A stretch of DNA of 64,000 nucleotides. It comes from Henckelia pumila. Its lineage: Eukaryota > Streptophyta > Magnoliopsida > Lamiales > Gesneriaceae. The notes beneath the pieces were generated by a model that was given only the letters and a program-made list of their open reading frames with translations, did no database searches and had not been told where the DNA came from. Position numbers and translations under genes: made by a program. This document shows positions 12,476 through 22,730 of the stretch, piece after piece (positions within the stretch are counted from its first letter, which is position 1; the number at the start of each line of letters is the position of its first letter). The stretch lies in NCBI RefSeq assembly GCF_033568475.1, contig NC_133120.1, positions 83,408,151 through 83,472,150 of the forward strand, in the 5' to 3' direction.

Positions 12476-12504
12476 GGGCTGCCCGGGACAATCCCGGGCA
12501 GCCC
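12476..12504 (-). other. Perfect GC-rich stem-loop in the leader
   Basis: Two 13-nt arms, GGGCTGCCCGGGA and TCCCGGGCAGCCC, pair without a mismatch around a 3-nt loop. More GGGC/GCCC repeats follow to about 12545. It lies about 150 nt inside the primer-binding site of the Angela-like element, where retroelement RNAs often carry packaging or dimerisation structures. Confidence 0.85.
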
Positions 12505-12654
12505 GTGCCCCGACCGGGGCTCGGGCTGGGCAGCCCGTCGCTGCCCGTGTTTTGCCAGTCAAAATTTTGATTTTTTAAAAATTTGTTTTGTTTCAAAAAC
12601 GAGGCTTAAAAATTTTGTACAATCGATTAATTTAATCGTTTGATCTGAGCAACC

Positions 12655-12669
12655 TGGCTCTAATATCAC
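12655..12669 (-). other. Primer-binding site of the Angela-like element
   Basis: The minus strand reads TGATATTAGAGCC next to the LTR end, a variant of the tRNA-Met site TGGTATCAGAGCC. Confidence 0.7.
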
Positions 12670-14538
12670 TATTGGAAAACGGTGTTCAGATCAATTTGAT
12701 ACCCGGTGCAGCGGAAGTTTAAAAATTTATTTTATTAATATGGAACGATTCCATATCTGGGTATCAAAACTTTTACGATTAAATTGTGTAAGTAAAATAA
12801 ATAATCACAATTAAATATTTTACCTTAAAATCTCGAAGCGAGATTATGGACACCAACAGAATTTAATCTGCTCTTGTTGTATATCCCCGGAACTGATGAA
12901 CGAACGTTTCTTCAATCAGGTCCACGAATAGAAAACAAAACCCTCTGATTGACTGCACTATAAATCAATCAGAAGTTTGCATAGAGAATAAACAGATATG
13001 ATCTGTTAATTCAAATTGTAATTTTTCATAAAAATTACAAGCCGAATTTTCTCTGAAAGGGACAGAGGATTTCGAAAATCCCCTTCAAATATTTAGAGTG
13101 TAATTTCAAAAATTATAAGACACACTGTGTTTGATTTTCGAACCCAACACCTCTATTTATAGATAATTTCTAGTTATAATTGTATCAGGACTCTAACTCC
13201 TTAAAGCCCACAATCCATAACTTAAGCCCAACAAGCCAAGCTCGTTGTTATAGAAATTAATATAAAATTCATCGTGACTCCGATTGATAAACTGATTTCA
13301 CCAATGTGCACAGAAACCATTTCTGCATCTTTTAGAGTCAAGATAATTTTTGAATCCAAATTCAGTGATTTCCAAAAATGCCCATCCCTATGTCATTTTA
13401 GGAAATCTCACTCCCTTTAGTTAAGAAGTCCAACTTTTCTTTCATTAAATTTAACTCTTTAAATTTAACTATCTCTACGGGGTTTTAGTAATCCATTACT
13501 TGTGTAACCCTCAATGTTTCAGGAATACAGCTAGCCGTGGGCTCACAACTCCTTGTGACTCGGAACAACAATTTCCGACTTACCCATCGAATCATGGTAA
13601 GAGCGCCTAGCAACATCGCCCCATGATTTCCTAGGTATTACTGATAGTGCCTGCAAGAACCAGTAGATTTTGGTTAGCGTACAGTACGGTCCTTTCATCC
13701 ATATATCCCGATCGAATCAACAACCATTGGTATATCGAGAGTCGTTCGAGATTCGATAACTATGCATTACATCTTGGAGATCAACTAGTGACATCGCATG
13801 TGTTACTAGGATAACCAATTAACCTAAAACACATCATGTACTCTGGCCAGAGATTCGTCACACTAATATCTCCTCAGATCGCATAGGATATCCACACTCG
13901 CAAGTATGTGGTGAATCCTTGACAACAAAGCATCGACTCCTATATGTGTCATAACTGTACCCAATCCCAACACCTGATGACCCCAATAGAGTCGGTAAAC
14001 GAGTCAAAGTACAGTACTAGCATATAGAGTCTCAATGATGTTTCAAGTAATAAGGACTAATGGTGTACAACCAAAACCGCGAACTTTTTCCACTCAATAA
14101 GTGATAACCACTTGGAAAGTCCGAATAGGGTAGTTCGATCATTCATCATATGAATATCCATTTGCATGCTTTGAACATCTTTATGTTCTATACCAATGAA
14201 ACGTGGTACTCGGCATCGCAAATGCTAGTCTCAATCTCGAGCGATCCTTATCCTTTTTTTGCGGACGGCTCAATTGACTCGGAACAGTTTAGAATATACA
14301 GTGACTATAAGATGTGTTTCATGATAGCCATCCCCATGTGCTACCACATCGTACATACACTATAGTATATTCAAGGTCTTTATCAAAACAACAATATTAT
14401 ATCATAATATAACAATATGAAGAAAGATAAAGTCAATAATGTTATAAAAGTGTAAATTATATTAAACAAAAGATTATTTTACATAGAGTCATAAAAGCCC
14501 TTAGCCACAAATTGGCTAACCGGGCACCCACTCTTTCA
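12670..14538 (-). repeat. 5' LTR of the Angela-like element (1,869 bp)
   Basis: The minus strand starts TGAAAGAGTGGGTGCC at 14538. A good TATA box, CTATAAATAGAGG, lies near 13155 on the minus strand. Apart from the hAT insertion in the left LTR, it aligns end to end with 4801-7122. Confidence 0.92.
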
Positions 14539-15300
14539 TATCAGCACTCTTATCAGAAGAGTCAACAGCAGAATCGGTAGAGGAGGAAGAGGAGGAAGAG
14601 GCAGAATCTTGATGTGCTTTTCCTTGTGCAAACTCCTCCATCATCTCAGCATCAGGCTATTTATCGGAGATGTGAGCAGAGGGAGGAATAGAAGAGGAAG
14701 CCTTTCCTTGCTTGAGGCTTTCCAAAATTTGTGCTAGAGTGGCATCTTCCTCCGAATCAGCATTTTCTTGAGGAGCTGTAGCTGCAGAAGTGTCCTTAGG
14801 AGGAACACCATCAGATGGACTCGAATCACTGCTGTCAGAAGCAGATTCAACAATCGGAGCGAAGGTAGAGGTAGCAGCAGAACCAGAGGGTTTCTTTCTC
14901 GCCACAAATTCGAAATTGGCATCATCAGAATCGTCACCAGAGCTGTGATCTTCTTCAGCCATGTAGATGCGAGGACCCTTGTAAAACCTTTTAGACTGGG
15001 TGAAATCAGGGTTGTAACCTGCCTGCCTTTTTGATCGTCGTGTCATTGGTGGAGGAGGATTAACCATATTCAAGACGGAGAAATCAGGAGGATTCTCCAA
15101 ATCAATCGCATTCCCAGGTTCTCCAGGCATGAGAACAGCGAGAGGAACGGGTTCCATGGGAACTGGAACAATCGGCATAGAAGACACCGTGGATGGAATT
15201 TCCGGTGTTGTAACACCAGCAGCAACATCGGGTTCTTTATGACCCATCTCGCTTCGGATGTCTTGTGGATCAAAGCCTGCCATTGAAGATTAAATTGAAA
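14539..15300 (-). CDS. Envelope-like frame of the SIRE-like element, first part
   Basis: A minus-strand frame starting MAGFDPQDIR, downstream of pol in the same orientation. It is Pro-, Ser- and acid-rich, with a basic TRRSKRQ segment followed by poly-Ser/Asp stretches; no clear transmembrane helix is seen in this part. Position and composition fit the envelope-like frame of SIRE/Maximus elements. It runs into the right border of the Angela-like insertion, and its second part lies at 4305-4800. The protein's real function is unknown even in intact elements. Confidence 0.6.
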
Positions 15301-15775
15301 GTGAGAGAAGGATAGGGTTAGCATAAAACTCAATCGGGAACAAGGAATTTTGAGAAGATGATAAAACCCGATAATTACCCTGATCCCTGATCTCCCTCAT
15401 GTTCCAACGGTAACTTTTCTAACGGACACGAATTAAAAATCAAGATTTAAAGAGATAAAATCCCATAAATATAGCTGCTCCACCACCATTAACACTATCA
15501 TCATTGCAACCAAGCACAAATATGTTCATTCCTGATGCTCAGAGGTGAGTGCACTCTGCAACCTTCACTAGACCTGCATTTACTTTTTAAATTCAAAATC
15601 CATTAAGTTGTTTTTTTTTCTTGGTCTCCACCCATTTTAGGAAATCATTTATTCACTCTTAACCATAATCATTATTTCAAACATAAATGCACCTTCACGA
15701 ATTTTCTTCTTCTAGTTGGCTAGTTCGTAAGCAAAGTTTTGTATACATACATATATATGTATGTATTCATGTGAG

Positions 15776-15841
<66 letters not shown>

Positions 15842-16155
15842 TGATTCACCAAACTTCATAAAAGATTTTAACACTGAAAGTGCGAGACCACCTTTCATAT
15901 GGAACAAGAACATGGAATACACGTACATTCCTCAACTACTCGATGGTTTGATCAGAGTTCGAAGCCAAAAAGGGTCAGTGTGCCAAAAGGATTTTTGCAG
16001 AAAAACTTGGCATCAATTGAATCATTGTAACAGAAATTCAAGCACTACACAAAACAAAATGAGTGCAGAATGCCTAAAATCCTAAAAATGCATGACAAGA
16101 AAAACAACAGTGTTGTCGGTAGTGTGATAACACCGCAGACAACACGTGCAAAGGA
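15300..16155 (-). other. Spacer between pol and the envelope-like frame
   Basis: Non-coding part of the SIRE-like element. It holds a long (TA)n microsatellite and, at its pol side, one copy of the GTGTTG/CAACAC palindrome (16108-16146). No gene is seen. Confidence 0.6.
15786..15838. repeat. (TA)n microsatellite
   Basis: About 53 bp of uninterrupted TA dinucleotides, expected to be polymorphic in length. Confidence 0.97.
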
Positions 16156-19100
16156 TTATAATGCACACATGCTGAGAGACCTCCGAAGAGTTGAAAATCT
16201 CTCATGATCTAATGCTTTAGTAAAGATGTCTGCCAATTGGTTATTGGTTCCAACAAACTCCATTCGAATTAACCCTTTTTCTACCAAATCTCGAATAAAG
16301 TGATGACGAATATCAATGTGTTTTGTGCGTGAGTGTTGAACTGAATTCTTTGATATATCAATAGCACTCGAATTATCACAATAAAAAATGGGGGGTTCAC
16401 TCTTAAAACCATAGTCTTCAATCATTTGGTTCATCCAAAGAAGTTGTGAACAACAACTTCCGGCTGCCACATATTCAGATTCAGCAGTCGAAAGTGACAC
16501 ACAATTTTGCTTACGACTATACCATGAAACCAAATTATTGCCAAGGTAAAAACACCCACCCGTAGTGCTCTTTCTATCATTCACATCACCAGCCCAGTCA
16601 GCATCACTAAAACCTACAAGGTTAGTGTTGGTTTCCCTCGTATACCACAATCCCAAATCCAATGTACCCGAAACATATTTCAAAATTCTCATAACAGCTT
16701 TTAAATGGGTAACATTTGGGTCAGATTGGTACCTAGTACATAAACACACACTGAACATGATATCAGGATGACTAGCAGTCAAATACAAAAGACTTCCTAT
16801 CATGCTGCGATACATGGTATTGTCAACACCAGCCGCAACACTGTCTTTTCCTAATTTTTCACTTGAGCCCATAGGAGTTTTCAGATTCTTAACATTCTCT
16901 TTGCAAAACTTTTTTACCAAATTCTTTGCATACTTACTTTGACAAAGAAAAATCTCATCATTTGTTTGCTTAACTTGCAATCCAAGGAAAAAGGTTAACT
17001 CTCCTACCATGCTCATTTCAAAAGTAGAAGACATGCATTCAACAAAATTATCAACATGCTTTTGAGACGAAGCACCAAAGATAATGTCATCCACATAGAC
17101 TTGACAAATAAGAATTTCACCTTTGGCCTTTTGAATAAAAAGGGTTTTGTCAACCTCACCTCGTTTGAAGCCAATTTCTAGTAAATACTCGGTCAACCTA
17201 CCATACCATGCTCGTGGAGCTTGCTTCAAACCATAGAGTGTCTTCTTCAACTTGTAAACATGATCCAAGTGGTGTAGATCCTCAAAGCCTTTGGGTTGCT
17301 TCACATACACTTTCTCATTCAAAATACCATTAAAAAATGCACTCTTTACATCCATTTGGTAAATTTTTATACCCATATGACATGCAATTGCTAGCAATAG
17401 TCAGACAGACTCAATGCGAGCAACAGGAGCGAAGGTCTCATCAAAATCAACCCCCTCAACCTGAGTATACCCTTGAGCAACCAATCTTGTTTTGTTCCTT
17501 ATGATGTTTCTTGATTCATCGGTTTTATTTTTTAAAATCCATTTTTTACCAATGGCATTACCATGATCAGGTGGTGGAACTAAAAACCAAACATCATTTC
17601 GGACAAATTGCTCAAGTTTTTCATGCATGGAATTTACCCAAAATTCATCATTCAAAGCATCATTGACATTTTTGGGTTCAATATTGGAAACAAAACAGGA
17701 ATGCATTACCTATGATTATACGGAACTCATGCATACTAACCCAACCATCTTGCGGTAGTCAACTTTGTCCTTAGCACGGGTTTGCCTTGTTCCATGAACA
17801 TATCCAATAATTTGAGATGAAGGATGATTCTTCTGTATCTTGCTTGGAATGTCTTTTACAGTAATCATCTCAACTTTCTCATTTTCTTGCGAATTTTCCT
17901 CATGAACAGTTTCTGGAGGAACCAGTGTTGTGTTTGGTGTTGCAACATCAGGAACAACACTGTGTTCTTTGGAGGAAATTTCCAGCAAGCTTTCAGTATC
18001 ATCTTCAGCAGTTTTTCCCTTGAGATCTGCACCATCATCAAAAACAACATTAATAGATTCCATCATTGTTCTGGTTCTAAGGTTATACATCATATAAGCA
18101 CGACTGTTAGTAGAATAACCAAGGAACAAAGACTTATCACTCTTGGAATCAAATTTTGCTAGGTGATTTCTATCGTTCAAAACATAACACACACAGCCAA
18201 ATATATGAAAATAATTAAGATTTGGTCTCTTTCCCATGAGGATTTCATAGGAAGTCATCGAAGTTCCACTTCTCAAATAAACACGATTGGAAATATGGCA
18301 CGCTGTGTTCAATGCTTCTGCCCAAAATCTTTTGAAGATATTTTTTGAGCTCATCATCACCCTAGCCATCTCCTGCAACGTTCTATTCTTCCTTTCGGCA
18401 ATTTCATTCTATTGAGGAGTTTTTGGGGCAGAGAATTCTTGTGAGATGTCCTTCTTATCACACAAAGAAGAAAACAATGAGTTCTCAAATTCCTTTCCAT
18501 GATCAGTTCTAATCCTTGCTACAGTCAAAGTATGTAGGTTAGTAATCTTGGTAAACAACTTCTTAAAAACACCAAAAGTGTCTGATTTTTCTCTAAGAAA
18601 TCTTATCCATGTAAAACGAGAAAAATCATCAACACATACCAAAGAATACTTTTTACCTCCATAACTTTCGACTTCCATGGGACCCATCGAATCCATGTGC
18701 AAAAGTTCAAGACACCATGTTGTCCCGCAGTGTTGTAACACGGGATGCGCAACACGGGTTTGCTTACCTTTTTGGCATGCACCACAAACATATGGAACAC
18801 CAGTCTTTAGATTTGGAAGACCTCTGACAGCTTCATACTTACTCAGATTCTTTAAGGTTTTGAAATTCACATGTCCAAGTTTTTGGTGCCATAGACTAAA
18901 CTCATCAACCTTTGAGTGTCTACATGCCAATTCTTCACCGAGTTGGTAGCAGTTATTAACTGATCTTGTACCTGTGATAACACAACGATTAGCATTATCA
19001 AAAACTTCACAAGTATTCTTATCAAACTTCACATGCAAGTCATCATCACACAGTTGACTAATTGAAATTAAATTTGCATTAAGTCCTTCAACGTGTAAGA

Positions 19101-21186
19101 CGTTATGAAGCTTTGGAAACCCTTCCACATTGAGTGTTCTTTTGCCAACAATTCTTCCCTTTGCACCACCTCCGTAGGTCACTCTACCACCATTTTGTTC
19201 AAGATAGTCCGTGAGGTGATCTTTCAAACCTGTCATGTGCCGAGAGCTTCCACTATCAAAATACCACTTACCTGCAGTGTTAGCTTTCAAGGAAGTATAA
19301 ATAACAAAACATCTAACATCAGGCTTTTGTATCCAAACTTTCTTCACAGTGGGCCTCTTTCTGCCAGTGTTGCTCTTGGTGTTGGACAACACGGAGGGTA
19401 ACACTTGCTTAGATTCCCACAAAACATAGTCATTTTTAAGCTTACGACAAAAAGGCCTGATATGACCAGATTTGAGACAATAGTGACATACAAAAGGACG
19501 CTTCCATTGTTTTGGCTTAGGAACAGAAACATCCTTTTCAACAATGAGTTTCTTACCTTTTGAAGCAGTTGAAGGATAGTTCAAGGAATCATTTCCTTCC
19601 TTCACAAACACTGGTGTTTTGGAACATTCACCAGTTTCAAAAACACTTTTTTTAAAACCAAGTCCAAACTTATCATTCTTACCCATAGTCAAAATGGAAT
19701 CAAGTTTGCTCGAACTGGAATTAAATTTATCAAGTGTAGTTTTTGCTCTTTCAAGTTCAGAATTCAGCAACCCTAATTCCAGATCTTTCTTACTCATGAG
19801 AATTTCCAGTCTAGCCACAGCAGCTTTCAATTCAGTATTCTCTTTTGTAAGAGTTGTGTTCAACTGATTCCTCTTGTTCCAATCACTGTATAACTCTTCA
19901 TAGAGTTTTTGAATACCTTCTAGAGTATAAGGATCAGCTACCTGTTCTTCATGATTGCTGGAATTGTCAAGGTTAGAAGCAATAAAGCAAACAGATTTTT
20001 GAACAGTGTTGCGTCCAGGTGTTGCAACACCGGAGCCAACACCGAGAGGATTAATCTGAAAAATTTTCTTACTCTCCAGTAAAGCAGTAAAAGATATGAG
20101 ATCTTCCTGTTCAACTTTTTCTTGTTCTTCTTCAGAATCATCATCACTCAGAGAAACATTCATACCCTTCCGAAGGCGATTTGCGCATTCATAAGCATAG
20201 TGGCCATATCCCTTACATTCCCTGCATTGAACATTATCAAAATTTTTTCTTGAGGACTGATTCTTACCTTCATACCTTTGACGAGGTCCTCGAGTAGCAG
20301 CAGGTTTTTGAGGTTTTTCTGACTTAGGCAGTCTAGGAAACTTTGAGGGTTGTGCATTTTTCACATCCTTCTTTTCTTTCATTACCTTGAGATAATCAGT
20401 AAATTTCTTCGAGATCAAGGCAATAGAATTTTCCTCAAGATCAGAATCCTTTACATCCTGTTGAACTTCAGCAAAATCATTGTAAACTTCATTAGATACT
20501 TGAAAAGTAATTGACTTACCTTTCGAGTCATCTTCGGCTTTCAACTCCATCTCATAGGTGCGAAGAGAACTAATTAACTCATCCAAACCCATTATAGATG
20601 TATCTTTTGATTCATCTATAGCACAAACCTTGATGTGAAATCTTTTGAAAACAGAACGAAGCACTTTTGATACAAGTCTCTCGTTCGAAATAGGATCACC
20701 AAGAATAGATGCTTCATTCGCAAGGCTCTTCAACCTTCCATTGTATTCCATGATGGTCTCTTATTCCTCCATTCTCATTTTCTCAAATTTTGAAGTTATG
20801 AGACGCATCCTTGTCTTCTTGACACTAGCCGAGCCTTCACAGTGGGTTTGTAGTTTCTTCCAAGCATCCCTAGCACAAGTACAAGTACCAATTAGATTAA
20901 ACATGTTCATATCAAATGAAGTGAACATAGCATTAAGATCTTTAGCATTATAAATAGCCGTTGTATTCTCATCGGTTGTCCATTGTGATCTTGGCTTTGG
21001 TCCTGGTGCATCATCATCTCTCATGGGTGGTGTCCAACCGTCAAGAACATGCTGCCAAGCCCTGGACTCAATGGATTGAATATACATGCTCATCTTTAAT
21101 TTCCAAGGGCCGTAGTTTGTCCCATCCAAAATAGGTGGACGTATTGCACTTGTGTACGGAGTGTCCATAACTAACCTGTAACACAA
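16156..21186 (-). CDS. gag-pol region of the SIRE-like element (fossil)
   Basis: One long gag-pol region on the minus strand. The gag part (about 21.2-19.9 kb) has a UBN2-type core around [14 protein letters not shown] and a CCHC knuckle ([14 protein letters not shown]). A second CCHC-like motif ([14 protein letters not shown]) precedes a protease with [13 protein letters not shown]. Integrase follows, with GAG-pre-integrase HxxxGH and a central block around [12 protein letters not shown]. Reverse transcriptase has QMDVKSAF and YVDDIIFGA, and RNase H has [11 protein letters not shown] and the STAESEY block. The region is broken at a few places and is not expected to give a full polyprotein. 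Confidence 0.85.
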
Positions 21187-21210
21187 ACCAGGAACTCACT
21201 TAGTAAAGTC

Positions 21211-21230
21211 AAGTGGTGGCTCTGATACCA
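21211..21230 (-). other. Primer-binding site of the SIRE-like element
   Basis: TGGTATCAGAGCCACCACTT on the minus strand, matching initiator tRNA-Met, just inside the LTR. Confidence 0.85.
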
Positions 21231-21232
21231 CG

Positions 21233-22088
21233 TGAAAGAAACGGTGTACGTGGTTGTTATGTAAAATAAGGTAGTGTTGTACTTCGTGTCATAACATCAA
21301 AGACAACACAGTGCAGCGGAAATTTAAAGCGAAAATAAAACACAAGTAAATAATTTTGCACGAGTATAAAAACTCGTGCGGGTGCCTTAGGGCTAAATAT
21401 TACTAGTAAACGTAAGATCAGTCTTACAAAGCAATCCTAGTAATTTTACGAAAAGTCATTAAATCCTAAATTTCTCAACAAGTTGAGAAATCAAACTTGC
21501 ATCCTAAATAAATCAGAGTAAAAACAATAGATGCAACTCCTGTGGCCTAAATTTGAAGAGACACAAAATATCTTCGAACAACACTATTCTCACAGTGTTG
21601 TCTCTGATGTCTTCAACACGAACGGCAACACGGGGACATGCAACAACGAAGGTTGCAAACCTTGCTTCAGAGTTCTTCAAATTCTTCAACAGAATTCTTC
21701 AGAGTATGCGCTGTGAATTATACGTCTGAAGCTCTCTTTTTCTTTGTGCGTGAAAATCTTCTTTTATAGATAAGCATCCAAGTCTTGAAGATTTCCTTTG
21801 ATAGAGTCCTACATGAATAAGGAAACAAACTTTAGTAGGAATAAACTCTATCAAATCTTATAAATCAAATCTAGATAATATCGGTTTATATTATATCAAC
21901 TAAACACCTTATCAAGACATGATTTAAACTTGGCAAATATATAATTTAACATAATCGTGATATACACAATATATTTACCAAATATCATAACTTGTCTAGA
22001 AAGCAAAATCTTTTAATTTCCAATTAATTAGGGCCGAAATATTCAAGGAATAAAATTCCTTTAAAAAATGAATCATTACGAACTAACA
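21233..22088 (-). repeat. 5' LTR of the SIRE-like element (outer end tentative)
   Basis: The inner end is well placed: the minus strand reads TTTCTTTCA, two bases before the primer-binding site. The outer end is inferred from TGTTAGTTCG at 22088 because no second LTR is present for comparison. A TATA box, CTATAAAAG on the minus strand near 21765, would divide it into U3 of about 320 bp and R-U5 of about 530 bp. Two copies of the GTGTTG/CAACAC palindrome lie in R-U5. Confidence 0.55.
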
Positions 22089-22730
22089 ATCTTAAATATT
22101 GAAAGTTTTAGATATGGTTTGTGAGAGTTTCTAATAGCACGTTTTTCAATTTTTTTTCTTAACAAAATTTTGTTAAGAAAAAACTGAGAAGTTTTTCTTA
22201 AAAATTCCCTTAAATACTACCTTAGTAGTCTAGGATTTTACATTAAATGATATGCTTCTGATTTCTGAATCGGTCAAAAGATTTAAGACAAATCTCATTT
22301 TCTCCAAGTACTTTAAGTAATTATTAATGCTAAGACTAGTAACTGCAGGGGGTTGACATTTATGGCCCGATGGAGTTCTCGATACAAACTAATGAGTCGA
22401 TTACATGACATGATCCTTTCGACTCAATATGCGGAAACAGGCAACCACACATATTCCAGAATTTGGAAGAAACAATAGCTCAGTTTATGTAATATGTAGC
22501 AAAATGGTGATAGTGTCGGAGAAATTTATATTAGCTTATAATTCTCTATCTAATCAAGCTAGGAAGGCAAGAATTACTACAGAACCATATCTTTTGCCAA
22601 AAGAACATTCTAAGAAATCCTTCTTCAAGGTCACTTCCCTGTACAAAACTGCAACTTTCTTTGTTCTAATATTCGTTTGAAATAATTTTGTAGCATGAAG
22701 TCAATATTTAGCGGGGGTGAAAATCAAGGA
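22089..22730. other. Spacer between SIRE LTR and ankyrin gene
   Basis: AT-rich, with no coding sequence recognised. It holds the perfect palindrome at 22152-22183. The right part is probably the 3' untranslated region of the ankyrin gene, which is transcribed leftward. Confidence 0.5.
22152..22183. repeat. Perfect 32-bp AT-rich palindrome
   Basis: Arms TTTTTTCTTAACAAAA and TTTTGTTAAGAAAAAA meet without a spacer. It may form a cruciform or act as an RNA hairpin/terminator; nothing shows a function. Confidence 0.9.

Larger units (their letters stand above)
4801..14538 (-). mobile_element. Angela-like Copia element, complete with both LTRs
   Basis: A minus-strand element with LTRs at 12670-14538 (5') and 4801-7122 (3') and a 5-bp target duplication, tatca (4796-4800 and 14539-14543). 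It lies inside the envelope-like frame of the SIRE-like element. Internal parts are tRNA-Met primer site, a long leader of about 1.6 kb, gag, protease, integrase, reverse transcriptase, RNase H and polypurine tract. The integrase C-terminal block (GYALET, IWGCPAYVK, VFVSRNATFLEKEFL) matches the Angela branch. By eye the two LTRs differ at about 40 of 1,870 aligned sites (about 2%). At an assumed 1.3e-8 substitutions per site per year that is under about 1 million years. The coding part carries about three breaks. Confidence 0.88.
4667..21633. repeat. Dispersed GTGTTG/CAACAC palindromes (ten copies)
   Basis: Copies at about 4667-4708, 15203-15231, 16108-16146, 16816-16844, 17923-17962, 18715-18757, 19364-19395, 20004-20044, 21273-21313 and 21593-21633. 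The fullest copies read AGTGTTG-N5-GGTGTTG-(0-2)-CAACACC-N5/6-CAACACTG: two direct half-sites 12 bp apart on each arm of an inverted repeat. They occur in the LTR, gag, pol, spacer and envelope-like part, but were not noticed in the Angela-like element inserted between them. The listed span includes that insertion. Confidence 0.7.
4305..22088 (-). mobile_element. SIRE/Maximus-like Copia element, interrupted and 3'-truncated
   Basis: In transcription order: 5' LTR (about 22088-21233), tRNA-Met primer site, gag-pol (21186-16156), a non-coding spacer, and an envelope-like frame. The last is split by the Angela-like element and then cut by the gypsy insertion, so the rest of the 3' end lies outside the window or is lost. 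Reverse transcriptase motifs such as YVDDIIFGA and [14 protein letters not shown] are typical of the SIRE clade, which is also known for an extra envelope-like frame downstream of pol. It is a broken fossil, the oldest layer of this nest, with a few breaks in addition to the two insertions. Confidence 0.82.
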
